Source: CAYWXV01 sp964462535
GTDB lineage: Bacteria > Bacteroidota > Ignavibacteria > OLB7
Length of the DNA: 64,000 nucleotides
NCBI GenBank assembly: GCA_964462535.1
Contig: CAYWXV010000006.1
Span: 1 to 64,000, forward strand
Direction: 5' to 3'
Both the position numbers and the translations under genes were made by a program. Below, in pieces: positions 7,701-15,666 of the stretch (positions are counted from its first letter, which is position 1; each line of letters opens with the position of its first letter). Under the pieces are notes generated by a model. The model ran no database searches, had not been told where the DNA came from, and was given only the letters and a program-made list of their open reading frames with translations.

Positions 7701-10007
7701 GATGACAGTCGCAAGGAGCCTGCCGACGCGAGGCGTCATCTCCATGGTTCCGGCCGACCAGGCGTGCTCCACGTCTTTCCCAAGGAAGTTGAATGTCCCG
7801 TCCTTGACGATTACATTTCTCTTCAGATCGGCGAAGCCGACCTTGCTGATTACGAGCGTGTTTGGACCGGCGAACGTCGTGATGATGAATCCACCCGCGG
7901 ACGTCGTCGTGACAGGCTCTCCCTTCTCACCCCATCTGACCTGCGCACCACCGATTCCCTTCCCGTGATCGTCGACAACGCGACCGATCACCGTGATCTG
8001 AATACCATCGACCTTGATCGGGTCGCGTTTCACATTCATGCCGTTCTTGTTCAGAACAATCTGCTCGGAGTGATCGGCAAAGCCCGAGCCGCGGACCCAC
8101 AGAACGTAGGGTTCGTTCAACGGCGGGACGTTTGCAATGGTGAAACGTCCATGCTCGTCGGTCATCACGGCAAGTGTGGGCTCGCCCCCCATCTTCAGAC
8201 CCATTCCTCGTGGCGGCGCAGGGGCTTTCTCCCCCTTCTTTCGCAGCGACACCATGGCGCCCTGCACGGCCATTCCATCGGTGTAGAGTACGCGACCGCT
8301 CACCGCTGGCATCCCAGCCATCAGCACGATCGTCTTTGTGTAGACCGGCCATCCGTCCGGGCCTGACCGATTCGGAGCGACCTGGAGATTCCCTTCCCAC
8401 GTCACGTACCCCGGCGCCGTCACGCGGACGCGATAGAGGTCCTTCTCTCCCTGCGATGAGAAGAGATGAACGAATCGGGTCGAAGGGCTTCCCTCCGAAA
8501 TCTTTACGAACGTTGCCTTCCAGGGAACACCGTCCGTGTGACTGGAGAGTGTCTCCGTTTCGCGGTTCGACTGGGCCAGCGTCCCTTCAGGTTCGATGGA
8601 GGGTTCCGTCTTGTAGGTATGCGCCGGGCGGAAGACCTCGATCGTCACATCGGTCGGAGTCTTTCCATCCTTCGTCTTAACAACGGGATTGAACTCGTAC
8701 TGCAGCGCCGTCCCCTCGATGGTTCCAAGAGACCACGAACCTGGTTCCTCTTTTTTCAGCGTAACAGATGTCTTGGGGAAGGAGAAGCGTGGATTGTCGA
8801 CCAGCACCTGGACCTCGGTGAACGAGATCGTCTTCCCGCCGACGGTGACCTGTAGCTTTCCCGTCTTTGAGGGATCGGTGAATGCAAGGGAGAAGTTCCC
8901 CTCGGCATCTGTTGTGCCGGTGGCAATCACCGTGTAGGCTCCGCGGTTAAGAGATGCGGGAAGGGGGGCGACGATCTTCACCTTCCCGTTGATGATCGGG
9001 TGGAGATGATCGTTCGCAAACGCCTTGAGTTTTCCGCCTCCGGGTCCCTTCGGGAATCTCCATAGGAGCTGACCCGAGATGATACTCTTCGGGATCTTCC
9101 CGTTTCCATCGGCAATGGTCTTCGGCCCCTTGGCGTCCCTCGGCGCGCCGATCGTGGCGTTCGGCGAGATGGTGAATCTCCAGGTCTCACTATTGGCGTT
9201 GCGGTCGGGCAACGGCTTCCCGTCCCGCGCCAGCGTGATCCGCCACGCGTAGCTCTTCCCCGACTCAAGGGGAAGGGCGGTCGGAGGATAGATCAGCGAT
9301 TGGGTGGAGACCAGTTCGTCGTAAAGAGGGCGGCCCGAGACGATTGACTGTTCCGGGGAGCGTCCCTTCGGCACCTCGACGATCACCAGCCGGAATTGCT
9401 CACGCGAATCAATGCGGGGCATGCCGCCCCCGTTCCAGGTGAGTAGGGGCAGGTTCGTCGGCACGGTGTCGCCGTTGCGTGGGGAGATAAGGCGAGGCGA
9501 CCGAAGTTCGTCGATGACGAACGAGGCGCACGCTTCGGTGAGAACATTGCCCTGTACGTCTAGTGTTGCGATACAGGCTCGGTAGCGCCCCTCGGGAAGC
9601 CGCCCTGTTGCTCTGATCTGCGTGGTAAGGTTTCCACTATACTTCAGGTTCCCCCAGTCGACGGCGGTGTGTGTCCGGAACGACTGCGTGGCGGGGGACC
9701 CTGGAAAGCTGGTGGGGGAACTCGTGCCCGCGGCGACCTGCGATCCATCCCGCTCAAGATTGAAGCGAAAGCGGATCTGCGTGGCCGGACCCGTAACGTG
9801 GGTCAGGATCAGTTCACCTTGCCCCGGCGCCGTCTGCCAGTCGCTGACGAACGGGCTGGGCCGGGGGTTGATAATGAGCTGGGACGACCATTGCGCATGC
9901 GCTCCCGCCGTGGCGACGAACCAGACCATCAGAAGAAGGAGGGGGGCAACCCCTACCCGGACTCTCCCGTGTCGGCCTCGGACGGCGATCGTGGACATTG
10001 TTTTCAC
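4797..10007 (-). CDS. giant secreted protein with carboxypeptidase-regulatory-like repeats
   Basis: This 1736-residue protein has a long signal sequence (PLLLLMVWFVATAGAHA, mature end near residue 38). An Fn3-like region (about 150-290) is followed by at least four or five carboxypeptidase-regulatory-like sandwiches between about 310 and 910; examples begin SGRVLYTDGMAVQGA (about 570), IGRVVDDHGKGIGGAQV and VTGRVTADGKGLAGGRV (about 850). The last 800 residues are beta-rich with repeated GxxVxxxGxI units and a Cys-rich patch near the end. There is no TonB-dependent plug or T9SS sorting domain. It may start at residue 1 (ATG at 10005-10007) or residue 4. It heads the operon with the Fn3, barrel and MazG-like genes, so a surface or envelope structure is likely. 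The function is not known. Confidence 0.8.
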   Translation of the reverse strand: MKTMSTIAVRGRHGRVRVGVAPLLLLMVWFVATAGAHAQWSSQLIINPRPSPFVSDWQTAPGQGELILTHVTGPATQIRFRFNLERDGSQVAAGTSSPTSFPGSPATQSFRTHTAVDWGNLKYSGNLTTQIRATGRLPEGRYRACIATLDVQGNVLTEACASFVIDELRSPRLISPRNGDTVPTNLPLLTWNGGGMPRIDSREQFRLVIVEVPKGRSPEQSIVSGRPLYDELVSTQSLIYPPTALPLESGKSYAWRITLARDGKPLPDRNANSETWRFTISPNATIGAPRDAKGPKTIADGNGKIPKSIISGQLLWRFPKGPGGGKLKAFANDHLHPIINGKVKIVAPLPASLNRGAYTVIATGTTDAEGNFSLAFTDPSKTGKLQVTVGGKTISFTEVQVLVDNPRFSFPKTSVTLKKEEPGSWSLGTIEGTALQYEFNPVVKTKDGKTPTDVTIEVFRPAHTYKTEPSIEPEGTLAQSNRETETLSSHTDGVPWKATFVKISEGSPSTRFVHLFSSQGEKDLYRVRVTAPGYVTWEGNLQVAPNRSGPDGWPVYTKTIVLMAGMPAVSGRVLYTDGMAVQGAMVSLRKKGEKAPAPPRGMGLKMGGEPTLAVMTDEHGRFTIANVPPLNEPYVLWVRGSGFADHSEQIVLNKNGMNVKRDPIKVDGIQITVIGRVVDDHGKGIGGAQVRWGEKGEPVTTTSAGGFIITTFAGPNTLVISKVGFADLKRNVIVKDGTFNFLGKDVEHAWSAGTMEMTPRVGRLLATVIDSKTKSPIQGASIFLGDTLPSGTTGSDGRLYVPKAPAGDVTVRVNGPDGTDYVPYVSETAISDKGDTTNVTISLKMGTHVTGRVTADGKGLAGGRVRVDGRDDITTTTTNDGGYMLRGVPVGEYALKATAQGYVGAQEARTFTTNPMTIDFVLTSGGGLDISSLLGFPIEVDELKIAGKDTMLTGSFVDIPSNGLFSTPQGLRIPFTNARVRTTAKGTVPVGDTVKTDITELSGVAFKYLVVSMKSPTGIVVRTRNNDPTSGRIAGRIVIDFGKTFTQLTGWKWSGQAVETIIQPYTAEFPKTPEWMTLYTNDGSLPLPAIDSIRLGSAGKRTLTVYGVDLDIDFAHSSVKADGLHLRGKVGLPQIPVVNVKDLMVDHLWIGVDGKVKEAEVGLNPKPTIDIAGWKLGLQSIAFGETGFKLDGEVEIEIPATPKSKLQFKNLQIGGKQVFGGTFIVPKEGINLFSVVKFEGDAKKPLTFGQVGGTNVYRVTGAGVFSLPKYIEKKLTIIEFEVRTDGKVKATAATNIKASILGIAELSITEVGIDATGKKPQVKIGGGITLKAIPYVTPKASGIRYMVGGKISVDTIALDFELKSIAKVGVMVALMDNGFVGKGSIAVGKTPIGGGIEFHYLKKNGGVDFGAGFVASFPPIPVGTVTINKVGGGFNFNTGTKKYKVWVTGAASVAPGTEGVLSLDPIEVSIESGPIVKGFVQANLIGQKIADAKLVIDFPQKYFDIECKVAPEFLKYLQCDVKAGVKLVVSGSAKDPYYFLGTYVKAKILGLIDGNVNLAVGMNAPAKKFPDYTDFIPNNYKDGDGRIFGAHLESHIFIGRRKSDAWMMGWGNTHASFWAYYDSWMTLHADYRKMMFGVGLGTAWGAGGEVKFLGVNIVKADVSMSSSLSGSFSPQYGWYLDGSLKATLLATFGACAFNDCTPFRPCALGARVCVHPTIGLSYKTIRNPRWDFNVGW

Positions 10008-10332
10008 TCTCGTGGACTCCTTTCGTTGTACTGTTGCGTCAGATCTTGTTCATTCCTGTTGACCGTCGCCCGACGGGGGATGGGCATCTCCTTTCAATGA
10101 ACAATCCGGCGACCACGCCCTTGGATCGGTCGGCCACGGCTGTGAAGAGAGTTGTGGTGGTTGGGAAAAAGATCGGCCACGCCTGGACCATCGGGCGGCC
10201 ACGGTGCCGATTTTGATCAGAATTTGAGGATTGTGCCGGTCCGCTCAACAGTTGATTTGCGCGGCTGCGTGTCTGATATCCCGACTCTCTGTATCATGAA
10301 CAGGCAACGCCGATAGTCGATAGATTCCAACA
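10008..10332. other. divergent intergenic region
   Basis: This 325-base spacer lies between the giant surface gene (minus) and the ATPase/SARP regulator (plus). It holds a near-consensus Bacteroidota-type promoter for the regulator and an imperfect GTTCATT/AATGAAC inverted pair near 10049-10105. No gene is evident; the short frames here lack any start or composition support. Confidence 0.6.
10231..10259 (+). promoter_or_regulatory. candidate promoter of the SARP-type regulator
   Basis: TTG at 10231-10233 and TTGATTTG at 10252-10259 are 18 bases apart. This fits the Bacteroidota TTG/TAnnTTTG pattern with one mismatch, about 75 bases upstream of the start at 10333. Confidence 0.4.
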
Positions 10333-13300
10333 ATGACCCCATCCAACCCCATCTCGACATTTCTTCAGCATGGGGCGCTCCCATTCGCAGGGCGAACGGA
10401 GAACCTGGATCACCTGGTTCGCTTCGCGGCCCCGTCCGATGTCGAGCGCCTACGGCTTCTCCTGATCCTTGCGGAGGCGGGGTTGGGGAAGAGTCGAATG
10501 ATCGAAGAAGCGATGCCACGGTTGACTGGGGAAGGGAATGGGGTGGTACATGTCAAGCTCTATCCCGGCTCGTCCAATGCCCTGGTTCCGTTGGTCGCGC
10601 GCGCGGTCTGGAACAGCACAGTTGGCCGTGACCTTCTCCGCCGCGAGCCACCGGCCACGGTTGTCGATGTCATCGAGGCACTCAGACGCCTTTGCCGCCT
10701 GCGGCGAGTCGTTGTCATACTGGAGGACCTGCATCTTCTTGAAGAAGGGTCATTGCGCGAACTGCGCCTCCTGATCGATGCGCTGAACGACGAGCCCCTC
10801 TCCATTATCGCTCTCGCCCGTCCCGGCGAGTTCCGCGCCCGATCTACAATCGAGGGTGTGCTTACCGAGACGATAGAACTCGACCGTCTTGACCGCGAGG
10901 GGGTCACCACCATCTGGAAAGAGCTCTTTGGCGATCCCCCATCCGATGACATCCTCGACGTCTTCGTCGAAGGTACCAGGGGCGTCCCCCTTGCACTACG
11001 GTCGGCCCTCCGTGGCATGATCGAGTCGGGGGCGATGGCTACCGATTCTGCCGGTGCGATACAGGGGACACGTCTATCGCTGTCGGCGGTCAGGAAGATC
11101 GTCCGTCGCAGCGTTTCGTTGCTGGTTGAGGGTATGGTGGCACATCTGTCGGACGATCTGCTGGACGATGCTGCGCGACTCGCCTATCTAGGGGAGATCT
11201 TTTCAATGCGCGCGGCCGAGCTGTTGATTCCCAACGCGCGTGATGTCGTCGAACGGTTGATTGCCAACGGTGTCCTCCTCCCATCTCCGACGGTGCCAAG
11301 ACCACTCCATTCCATGGGGAGCGATCCGTGGGACGACGACGTGTTCGTCTTCACGCACACGCTGCTTCATGACTACCTGGCGGAGCAGGGGGGGGTGGAC
11401 GTCAATCGATTGTTGGAGGTGATTGCTCGCCAGGCGCCGATCTACTCGCTCCTCCCAGTGACGCGAATTGGTGAACACCCCGACGAAATCTCGCTCGCCC
11501 CGGACATCCTCGACGACGGAATTCACCGGATCATCAGCTTTGCCTGGGCAATGGATTCCACAAGCGACTGGCCCCGCGCCGTTGGGGTCTGGGAATATGC
11601 GGAGCGTCTCTTCTCGCTCTACGCCAACGAGTTGCCCGCTCGAGAGCGACGTCATCTGGAGTGTCGCCTGCGGTTGAATCAGCTTTCCCTGCTACGACGC
11701 GAGTACTCCGACGAATATGTACAACTGATTGAACGATTTCTCGAGTTGACAGCGGATCCGGAGGATGAGGCGATCGCTATGAATCGCATCAACGGATTGT
11801 CATACGTCACAGGCACTCTGGTCCGTCTCGACTACTCACGGATGGCATGGGCGTGGAAGGAGTACCTCGCGCTGCAGGAGCGATTCCCCAAGACTCGCGG
11901 CTCGCGCTATGCAAACCCCGCCCTTGCGTCGTTCGCGTGGGCAGCGATACTTGCCCGCGACTATCCAATGGTGGAGACCATTCGAAGGCACGTCCAGGAG
12001 TACCTCCAATCAGACGAACTCGACGAACAACAGCGGAGTGAAGCGCAAGTGGTCCTCTTCCCACCCTTCCTGCTGGAGTTCCGCACGCCGCAGGAGCTGG
12101 AAGAGTGTCGGTCGATGTTTGCAGCGGTCGAGCACCTTCATCGCCCCGACCGGCACCAACACACAATGCGTCTGATATCGTTCCTGACTCACACGGGCGA
12201 CATGAAGCGTGTCATCCGGGACGGGCGGGCATCGGTTGAGTACTTCAGGGCGTGCGGGCACTGGCAGAACCTGGTCTACACACACTTGAATGTGATCATG
12301 GCGGAGTCCGCCTTCGGGATGCCGCTGTCCCAGGTCGCCGATGAAATAGAGCGTGTGCTGAACACGGTTCCGGTCGCAAGCCCTCCAGATCTGCGCCGGA
12401 ACACTGCGGAGTGGATCGAGGCGATCGCGCTGCTACGAGGGGATGTCGCGTGGGGACGGGAGGCGCTTGCGCGAATCGTGGGCGATGACGTTTCGACGAC
12501 GGCCGAGATGTACATGTCGGTCGCAGAGGAGGACCGGGCGAAGGGGCGCAGAGCGCTCGATGCGCTCGGCAAGGATTTCGCCACCATCGACGCAAGCGAC
12601 TTCAACACCGTTGACCTCATCAACCTCTTGCTGCTTGCCACGGATGGGTCTGCTCACGATCGTGCCGCCGTCATCGCGCGCGCGCAGACGTGGCTCCATC
12701 GTCCCGTGTTGAAGGTGTTCGATGCAATGGAAATGTCGGTAGTGGCGTGGCTCTTCAAGTACCTGATCGAGCGAAATGCCGATGATAACGGGGAGTTGCT
12801 GGGGAGCGTGCGCGATCGGCTGGAGCGGCTGCTTCAATGGCTGGATGATCGGGAACTCTATTCCTTCATGGAGGGATTGCTCGCGATGACCGCTTCGCTG
12901 CTCGAAGCCAGTCGCATTACGGAGTGGCGGGAGCGGGTGCGTCTCCATGGGGAAGGACGTCCAATCGAACGAAAGGATGTGATCAAGGTGTCGATGATTG
13001 GATCGATCACCGTCGCCCTTCCCGGTCAGGAGGCCGTCCCGCTGAAGGGAGTTAGAATCAGAAATCTACTCGGCCTGATGATCGCGGACAGCATGCTGGA
13101 GCGTCCACTGTCGTCACGTGAGTTCATCGCCATTGCGGGCGACGATGAGGACTATGAACTGGCGAGGAAGAAGAGGAATATGGCCGTCGTCCGGCTTCGT
13201 GAGATCATCGGCTCTGATGCCGTGATCACTGACGGAGAGACGCCACGACTGAATCTTGACCGCGTCGACGTCGATCTCCTGCGTGTGAATGACGATCTGA

Positions 13301-13647
13301 CGGCGGCCGGAGAGGGGGTGATTTCGGGATCGCTTGCGCGGGCGTCGGAACTCATGACCCGTGGACTGGAACTCGCGCGCGGCGACGTGATATTCCCGAC
13401 GCTCTATCATGAGTTCTTTGAGGCGGCGAGGGACGACTTCGATGTGCGTCTTCGCTCGACCATCCTTCGCGTCGCGCAGGGGTTGGAGGCAGAGGAGGAT
13501 CGTGCCGCCGCGGAAGCGTTGTTACGGCGTGGACACGAACTCCTTCCGGATGATCTGGAGATTGCCGAGGCGCTCCGCTCAATCCTTGAAAAGAATGGAA
13601 AGAAGATGGAAGCCGCGCGAATGAAGATGGCGATGGCCTCCGGTTGA
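10333..13647 (+). CDS. AAA/STAND-type ATPase with C-terminal SARP (winged helix + BTAD) regulator module
   Basis: This 1104-residue protein is predicted to be a signal-integrating transcriptional regulator. Residues 15-280 are an AAA_16/STAND-like ATPase with Walker A AEAGLGKSRM and Walker B VVVILEDLHLL. The middle (about 350-880) is a long helical, TPR-like region. Residues about 880-985 look like a winged-helix trans-reg-C domain (SMIGSITVAL, AVVRLREIIG), and the last 110 like a bacterial transcriptional activator domain (RASELMTRGLELARGD, EALLRRGHELLPDD). Most SARP-STAND regulators have the DNA-binding part at the N-terminus; here the order is reversed. It is divergent from the giant-protein operon, so that operon is an obvious candidate target. 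The ATPase and BTAD calls are firm; the ligand and target are not known. Confidence 0.82.
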   Translation: MTPSNPISTFLQHGALPFAGRTENLDHLVRFAAPSDVERLRLLLILAEAGLGKSRMIEEAMPRLTGEGNGVVHVKLYPGSSNALVPLVARAVWNSTVGRDLLRREPPATVVDVIEALRRLCRLRRVVVILEDLHLLEEGSLRELRLLIDALNDEPLSIIALARPGEFRARSTIEGVLTETIELDRLDREGVTTIWKELFGDPPSDDILDVFVEGTRGVPLALRSALRGMIESGAMATDSAGAIQGTRLSLSAVRKIVRRSVSLLVEGMVAHLSDDLLDDAARLAYLGEIFSMRAAELLIPNARDVVERLIANGVLLPSPTVPRPLHSMGSDPWDDDVFVFTHTLLHDYLAEQGGVDVNRLLEVIARQAPIYSLLPVTRIGEHPDEISLAPDILDDGIHRIISFAWAMDSTSDWPRAVGVWEYAERLFSLYANELPARERRHLECRLRLNQLSLLRREYSDEYVQLIERFLELTADPEDEAIAMNRINGLSYVTGTLVRLDYSRMAWAWKEYLALQERFPKTRGSRYANPALASFAWAAILARDYPMVETIRRHVQEYLQSDELDEQQRSEAQVVLFPPFLLEFRTPQELEECRSMFAAVEHLHRPDRHQHTMRLISFLTHTGDMKRVIRDGRASVEYFRACGHWQNLVYTHLNVIMAESAFGMPLSQVADEIERVLNTVPVASPPDLRRNTAEWIEAIALLRGDVAWGREALARIVGDDVSTTAEMYMSVAEEDRAKGRRALDALGKDFATIDASDFNTVDLINLLLLATDGSAHDRAAVIARAQTWLHRPVLKVFDAMEMSVVAWLFKYLIERNADDNGELLGSVRDRLERLLQWLDDRELYSFMEGLLAMTASLLEASRITEWRERVRLHGEGRPIERKDVIKVSMIGSITVALPGQEAVPLKGVRIRNLLGLMIADSMLERPLSSREFIAIAGDDEDYELARKKRNMAVVRLREIIGSDAVITDGETPRLNLDRVDVDLLRVNDDLTAAGEGVISGSLARASELMTRGLELARGDVIFPTLYHEFFEAARDDFDVRLRSTILRVAQGLEAEEDRAAAEALLRRGHELLPDDLEIAEALRSILEKNGKKMEAARMKMAMASG

Positions 13648-13654
13648 TTCTCGC

Positions 13655-14332
13655 GTGGACCCGTACATCCAGATGCAAACCCTCCTCCTCGACCTCGACG
13701 GAACGATCAGCGATCCCGTGATCGGAATCGGGCGTTCGATAAATTTCGCACTCCAGACAATGGGCTATCCACCACGGGACGACCAGGAACTTCCCCGTTA
13801 TGTCGGACCCCCACTCGACGAATCATTTGTCGCGATTACAGGCGAAGCGGACGCCGACGCAATCGATCGCTTTGTCCTCCTGTATCGGCAACGGTACTCG
13901 GAGGTCGGGTACTCAGAGAACGTGATCTATCCCGGGATCCCGGAAGCCCTCTCGACGCTGCACGCCAATAGCGTTGAGCTGGGGCTCTGCACCTACAAAC
14001 GCGTAGACTACGCCGAGATGATTCTCGATCTGTTTGATATCCGCAGGTACTTTTCGTTCATAAACGGGGGGCGGATTGGGCAGAAGAAATGGGAACAGAT
14101 CGCGACGCTGAAGAAGGAGGGGCTGGTCACGTCATCAACTATCATGGTGGGGGATCGCGCTGCTGATATGATCGGCGCTCAACGCAATGGCATTCGCTCG
14201 GCGGCAGTCCTCTGGGGCTACGGCGATCGCGAGGAGTTAATGAACGAGGAACCCGATTATCTCCTGACGAATCCGGAGGAACTGGTGGGGCTGGGGACAG
14301 GGGAGTCGTCGCAAGGTGCAAGGGGGAGGTAA
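13655..14332 (+). CDS. HAD-superfamily hydrolase, phosphoglycolate phosphatase-like
   Basis: A soluble phosphatase of about 220 residues. HAD motif I is LLDLDGTISDP near residue 10, the cap contains the RYVGPPLDESF pattern of phosphoglycolate phosphatase-like members, motif II is the Thr in GLCTYKRV, the motif III lysine lies in GQKKWEQ, and motif IV is VGDRAADMIGA. It starts either at the GTG at 13655 or at the ATG at 13673; the second gives the usual HAD N-terminus and I slightly prefer it. It follows the regulator gene by 7 bases (or 25), so the two may be co-transcribed. Substrate is open; pyrophosphatase or phosphoglycolate roles are both possible. Confidence 0.85.
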   Translation: MDPYIQMQTLLLDLDGTISDPVIGIGRSINFALQTMGYPPRDDQELPRYVGPPLDESFVAITGEADADAIDRFVLLYRQRYSEVGYSENVIYPGIPEALSTLHANSVELGLCTYKRVDYAEMILDLFDIRRYFSFINGGRIGQKKWEQIATLKKEGLVTSSTIMVGDRAADMIGAQRNGIRSAAVLWGYGDREELMNEEPDYLLTNPEELVGLGTGESSQGARGR

Positions 14333-14419
14333 CGTCGCCGATCAATTGCGCCCCGGCGCCCCTCCTGTGAATCTCCGAGGACGGTGGCGTTTCAAACGTG
14401 GAACAAACAGAACTAGATC

Positions 14420-15127
14420 ATGGAATGGATCGGGCCGGCTATAGTTGTCACCATCCTTTCGGTGTTCGTGGGACCGATGCTTGCGCGGATCGTTCGGAAC
14501 TCACGCATGAAGAAGGAAGTCATGCAACGGGGCGTTGACGGAACCGCGACAATTCTCTCCAATTGGGATACCGGAGTCCGCATCAACAACAAACCCCAGG
14601 TCGGCATGACCCTTCTTGTTCGGGGTACGAACGGTGAGGAGTTCGAGGCCGACGCGACGGAGACAGTGTCGATCGTCCACCTCCCGATGTTTCAGCCGGG
14701 GGCGACCTTGCGGGTGAAGTACGATCCTTTCAACACGAGTCGCGTGGCGATCGTAGGACTCGCGCAGAATCAGATCGAAGGGCCATCAATCGTGCGTGGG
14801 GATCCCAGCGGGGATCCTGCTCAAATCACCCGAATGATCGAGGCCTTCCAGAAGCGGAATCAGGAGATTGAAACGAACGGACTCCTGGCTCCTGCTACCG
14901 TTCTTCAGTTCACCCCCATGGGAGTGATGGTCAATGGCAACAACCCGGCGGTCAATCTGCTGGTGGAGGTTCGACCTGATAGCGCCCCCCAATTCGTTGC
15001 ACAGGCGCACGGAATTGTCATCGCCGAGGGTTCGATCCCGAAGTTCCAGCCGGGAGAACGGATCACTGTCCGCTACGATCCAAACGATCTGACGCGCGTA
15101 GCTGTCGAACGCTCGGGTGTCACCTGA
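14420..15127 (+). CDS. membrane-anchored protein with two tandem DUF3592-like modules
   Basis: A 235-residue protein with one N-terminal membrane helix (IVVTILSVFVGPMLARIV), then two related beta modules. Module 1 (about 38-115) ends FQPGATLRVKYDPFNTSRVAI and module 2 (about 155-232) ends in the matching FQPGERITVRYDPNDLTRVAV. Both start with an A-T-I/V-L segment, so the protein looks like an internal duplication. The pattern resembles small Bacteroidota and actinobacterial proteins with the motif VxYDPxxPxxV (DUF3592-like). No enzymatic motif is seen. It stands alone, 87 bases after the HAD gene and upstream of repeat copy A and the tRNA. Confidence 0.7.
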   Translation: MEWIGPAIVVTILSVFVGPMLARIVRNSRMKKEVMQRGVDGTATILSNWDTGVRINNKPQVGMTLLVRGTNGEEFEADATETVSIVHLPMFQPGATLRVKYDPFNTSRVAIVGLAQNQIEGPSIVRGDPSGDPAQITRMIEAFQKRNQEIETNGLLAPATVLQFTPMGVMVNGNNPAVNLLVEVRPDSAPQFVAQAHGIVIAEGSIPKFQPGERITVRYDPNDLTRVAVERSGVT

Positions 15128-15539
15128 CAGTGGCTTCGTGCATCAGGTGCCATTGTGTTCGAAGCGGAACGTGTGCGGACCATAAACGGCCATTGCTACC
15201 AGCCGGGGGGCTCCACACGCCGTCCATTCTCGCTCGTGGAGGGTCGGACCGGCGGCAAGCGGGAGCAACCTCCCCGACGATTCCGGGGTGCTTTGGCGGG
15301 CTCGGCCGGGGGGAAATGTCAGGGGCATTGGAGGCTTCGAGTTCATACCATCTATCGCGTATATTTGCCCCCCCACCTGGGAGGCTCTTGAAAGAAAATC
15401 GAGCGATCTCTCTGTTGCGCTCTTCATTGCTCACAGCGGAGTACCTCCGGTACGCCTCATTCGCTCGTCGTCGCGCGCCTTGACGTCACGCGATTTGAAC
15501 AGCCACTTGATCTGAGAGTTATTCAACAGTCTCCTGGTC
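15128..15539. other. intergenic region with repeat copy A, upstream of tRNA
   Basis: This 412-base spacer contains a TATATTTG promoter-like box at 15360-15367 with no good partner box, then repeat copy A (15383-15532). No protein gene is convincing; frames here encode low-complexity peptides. Confidence 0.6.
15383..15532 (+). repeat. MITE-like dispersed repeat, copy A
   Basis: A copy of a roughly 145-base element also found at 21114-21260 (same orientation) and 23706-23849 (inverted). Shared core words are CTGTTGCGCT, GTACCTCC, CGTCGTCGCGCGCCTTGAC and GCGATTTGAAC. The ends are an imperfect inverted pair (GGCTCTTGAA at the left, TTCAACAGTC at the right). The centre forms a weak hairpin around GCGGAGTAC/GTACGCCTC. 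The right end lies 7 bases before the tRNA. Confidence 0.75.
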
Positions 15540-15612
<73 letters not shown>

Positions 15613-15666
15613 CATCGTTCATCTACATCGCCTGGTCGACGTTCTCGGCTGGGCGTTGTCGTCATC

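Noticed and set aside
7464..8366. Open frame of 300 codons on the plus strand
   Set aside because: Antisense to the giant surface gene and without any family pattern.
15120..15434. Minus-strand ORF starting MSNEERNREIAR
   Set aside because: The start lies inside the MITE-like repeat. The shared peptide among copies is explained by DNA conservation; frames differ beyond it and stops occur in copy B.
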